Origin: Janthinobacterium psychrotolerans
Lineage (GTDB): Bacteria > Pseudomonadota > Gammaproteobacteria > Burkholderiales > Burkholderiaceae_D
DNA: 64,000 bases
Direction: 5' to 3'
Assembly (NCBI RefSeq): GCF_001677885.1
Contig: NZ_LOCQ01000054.1
Location: 183,067-247,066, forward strand
Positions 61,933 through 64,000 of this stretch are shown one piece after another. The notes below the pieces were generated by a model, which worked only from the letters and a program-made list of their open reading frames with translations, was not told where the DNA came from and did no database searches. The first letter of the stretch is position 1. Every line of letters starts with the position of its first letter. A program made the translations under genes and the position numbers.

Positions 61933-63269
61933 AGCTTCTTCGCAATAATCAGTGACTCCATGACTTTGCGAGACCGGTCCTTACTTCTCCCCATCGTCAT
62001 GTGCGTGTGGTTCATCTCTTCAAACCAAACACGATAACCTCGCCCGAATGTATTGTTCGCAAGTCCAATAAGCTCATCAATATTAATCATGCCAGTATTC
62101 GAATAACTCAACAGCAAATCGCTCTTAGAGTCTTTGACCCCTTCAAACATATCAACGAACGCCCCCTGAACCTGCGTCTTGATGCAGAACGGTGACTGAT
62201 GACGATCTACTCGATAGCGCCCCTTAACAACCGAGTCTTTCATGAATTGAAGCTCTGGATAATCGTATCTAACAAGCGTTTCCATTGCATGATAGAAGCG
62301 CGAGTAATGAACAAATGCATATGGAGGATCGGCGTAAACGACAGACTTCTTAATCTTTCCAAGACACACGCGATAATCGAGCGCAACCAACTCATGGTCT
62401 AGGTCAACCACGTGTTTCAAGTGCCATGCGAGTAACAAATCAAACTTACGTCGGAAAATTACTGGAACAGAAGTGCGGCGATATTTATTGATATCTGCCA
62501 TACCCTCGACCGTCTTCGCATCGCGGTACTGAGCGTAATGTCCCGTTCCTTGGCTAGTATACGCCATAGCATGGAGCAAGCAGGTTAGCCCAAAATTGAA
62601 GTCGGCCTTGAGGATATGCCCATCTTGGTATAGTCCATCCAACACCTCTCGAATGGCATCGATCCATATACATTGCTCCGCGCTCCACCAAGTCCCGGAG
62701 TATATTTGCGTAAAAAGATGATGCGATGTGCTGAACTCCTTCATCAGCAAAGATCGATTGCACTTCTCAATTTTGTTGAATGATGCAAGCGTCGATGTCG
62801 CAGGATAGTGCATCGTGGCTGGTAGCTCCGCAATGTTTCGCTCTGCAATTACGCTCGCCAGAGCGACCAAATCGAAGTTACCGATACTTTCAGCCCGCTT
62901 GAGATATGTACTGGCAATGACGGACGAATACTCCTGAATGTCATTCGATACCACTTTAAATCTATCACCAAAACCAGCGGTAATAGCACATGCCCCTGCA
63001 AAAAGATCGACCAAGGGGCGACCGTGAGCACTGACTGCAGAAAGCCCATCACCGACGAAATCCAAGATTTGGGCTTTTGATCCCATGTATTTGATAACTT
63101 GCGGATACGCGCGAGGCTCGTACTCGCCGATGGTTTGCCCACCGGAGCTTACCGGCATCTTCAATGCATTTTTGATATTTTTTTCAACTAGTAGCTCCAT
63201 CGACTCTTTCTTTCTAAGCAACTGCGTTTCCGAGGGACTGGATCTTTTTCGAAAAGTATGATAACCCAA
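61929..63269 (-). CDS. D12-class DNA adenine N6-methyltransferase
   Basis: A 446-residue methyltransferase. Motif X-like QVIKYMGSKAQIL near residue 57 and motif I PLVDLFAGACAITAGFG bind S-adenosylmethionine. Motif IV is VVYADPPYAFVHYSRFYHAMETLV (DPPY). A target-recognition part lies between (KADFNFGLTCLLHAMAYTSQGTG). This is the Dam/D12 layout with an extended middle. The recognition site cannot be read from the sequence. The start could also be further in (MELLVEKN, 23 residues later). It is convergent with mrr and sits beside IS21-type ends, as part of the defence island. Confidence 0.88.
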   Translation of the reverse strand: MGYHTFRKRSSPSETQLLRKKESMELLVEKNIKNALKMPVSSGGQTIGEYEPRAYPQVIKYMGSKAQILDFVGDGLSAVSAHGRPLVDLFAGACAITAGFGDRFKVVSNDIQEYSSVIASTYLKRAESIGNFDLVALASVIAERNIAELPATMHYPATSTLASFNKIEKCNRSLLMKEFSTSHHLFTQIYSGTWWSAEQCIWIDAIREVLDGLYQDGHILKADFNFGLTCLLHAMAYTSQGTGHYAQYRDAKTVEGMADINKYRRTSVPVIFRRKFDLLLAWHLKHVVDLDHELVALDYRVCLGKIKKSVVYADPPYAFVHYSRFYHAMETLVRYDYPELQFMKDSVVKGRYRVDRHQSPFCIKTQVQGAFVDMFEGVKDSKSDLLLSYSNTGMINIDELIGLANNTFGRGYRVWFEEMNHTHMTMGRSKDRSRKVMESLIIAKKL

Positions 63270-63618
63270 GATGGAATCATACCAAAATTATTCTTCATTG
63301 TTACTCTTTAGAACACCTAACATAACCTACTGCGCGTCGCGATTTATGGCCTCCGATGCTCACTTGGGTATTCCGGACGAACGTGACCAGTGATTCCGGC
63401 ATCGTGACCAGCCATTCCGTTTGAACGTGACCGCCCATTCCGGGCGAACGTGACCGATTTCGGGCATTGTCCGGAATCAGCGGTCACGATACCGGAATCG
63501 CTGGTCACGATGCCGGAATGGTGTTGTACAGCGCAGTGATGACGTTACGCATTTTGCAACCGAACGGGTAGGCTCCCAGCTTTTGACTGGAGATGGCGTG
63601 CCCGCACCGAGGATCAAT
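63270..63618. other. Region between the methyltransferase and IS21 transposase genes
   Basis: Holds the methyltransferase promoter (left) and two opposed sets of IS21-type end repeats (63370-63520). No gene is seen. GC content rises again from about 63.36 kb. Confidence 0.6.
63370..63466. repeat. Set of IS21-type end repeats, orphan end
   Basis: GTGACC recurs at 63383, 63404, 63427 and 63450 (spacing 21-23), each followed by a form of CATTCCGG, and the set ends CGATTTCGGGCA at 63466. Read on the minus strand it starts TGCCCGAAATCGGTCACG, like the terminus of an IS21-type element. No transposase gene is attached to this end in the window. Confidence 0.6.
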
Positions 63619-64000
63619 ATGCGTAAAATTAAGGACGTACTACGACTCAAACTTGACGCCAAATTGTCGCACCAGCAGATTGCCAATGCACTTGGCCTGT
63701 CTAAAGGTGTGGTCACGAAGTACGCCGGCCTGGCTGCGGCAGCTGGCCTGGACTGGCTCACTGTACAAAGCATGGACGAGGCGGCACTGGAGCGGCGCCT
63801 GCTGGTCGGCGCCCAAAAGGCGAGTGACTATGTGCAGCCCGATTATGGCCGCCTGCACCAGGAACTGCGCCGTAAGGGCATGACGTTGATGCTGCTGTGG
63901 GAGGAGCACCGCGCCGACTATGCCGATCGCCAGACCTACGGCTACACGCAGTTCTGCGAAAACTACCGCCGCTTCGCCAGGCAGCTCAAGCGCTCGATGC
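63468..64000 (+). mobile_element. IS21-family insertion sequence, left part
   Basis: The element seems to start with TGTCCGGAATCAGCGGTCACG at 63468. It has two repeats carrying GGTCAC at 63482 and 63503, in opposite sense to the neighbouring set, followed by the istA gene. The rest of the element, including istB and the right end, lies beyond the window. Confidence 0.75.
63619..64000 (+). CDS. istA: IS21-family transposase IstA, 3' end outside window
   Basis: The frame is open from the ATG at 63619 to the window end (127 residues). It begins RKIKDVLRLKLDAKLSHQQIANALGLSKGVVTKY, a helix-turn-helix typical of IstA, and continues YGRLHQELRRKGMTLMLLWEEH and YGYTQFCENYRRFARQLK, the conserved IS21 N-terminal region before the DDE core. 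IstA works with the AAA+ helper IstB, expected downstream. The gene is GC-rich, unlike the preceding island. Confidence 0.9.
   Translation, partial: MRKIKDVLRLKLDAKLSHQQIANALGLSKGVVTKYAGLAAAAGLDWLTVQSMDEAALERRLLVGAQKASDYVQPDYGRLHQELRRKGMTLMLLWEEHRADYADRQTYGYTQFCENYRRFARQLKRSM

Noticed and set aside
63370..63520. Short regular repeats resembling a CRISPR array
   Set aside because: Units are 21-23 bases with no unique spacers, switch orientation midway and lead into istA, so they are IS21 end repeats.

Overview
The window looks like a chromosomal segment of an Oxalobacteraceae-type betaproteobacterium (Janthinobacterium/Duganella/Massilia group). This is inferred from the GC-rich background, the long isocitrate lyase variant, the BMP-type nucleoside transporter, the abundance of TonB receptors and the type VI secretion (T6SS) gene content. 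No rRNA or tRNA gene was recognised, so the genus is not fixed. Two AT-rich blocks (about 24.1-29.3 kb and 56.0-63.6 kb) interrupt the GC-rich backbone and look acquired.

0-13.6 kb, metabolism and transport: a partial GH2 glycosidase and an M24-fold protein with an eroded metal site; a luciferase-like oxidoreductase; an MFS transporter; a secreted M28 aminopeptidase; an HDOD protein; then a four-gene BMP-type nucleoside ABC transporter, divergent from a Tsx-like outer-membrane nucleoside channel. Together these would carry nucleosides across both membranes. A secreted nucleoside hydrolase lies elsewhere, at 45.4 kb.

13.7-29.3 kb, T6SS module 1: tssF, tssG, vgrG, a DUF2169 gene and a 1656-residue Rhs protein with a PAAR-like (DUF4150) N-terminus and a C-terminal TNT-type NAD+ glycohydrolase tip, followed by its probable immunity gene. 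Downstream lies an AT-rich graveyard of orphan immunity genes: four related small proteins, a start-less second copy of the TNT immunity gene, a frameshifted VOC protein, and apparent toxin-tip relics ending over the starts of the immunity genes.

29.4-37.1 kb: gluQRS, a TonB receptor, and a multi-PAS hybrid histidine kinase whose stop overlaps the start of a class A beta-lactamase.

37.1-45.3 kb, T6SS module 2 (minus strand): vgrG, Tle3 phospholipase effector, Tla3 adaptor and PAAR, followed by a candidate lipoprotein immunity gene and a DUF695 gene.

45.4-55.8 kb: nucleoside hydrolase, small SUKH/DUF1493 proteins, an MHS-type transporter, isocitrate lyase (with a palindromic operator candidate), a REP-like element, and a Fur-box-preceded operon of TonB receptor, EF-hand lipoprotein and DUF4198 protein.

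56-64 kb, defence island: a frameshifted TIR-domain gene, an anti-phage dCTP/dCMP deaminase (AvcD/DCD family), an IS481-family remnant, an Mrr-type restriction endonuclease, a D12-class adenine methyltransferase and the left end of an IS21-family element. Degenerate repeats flank the TIR and deaminase genes.
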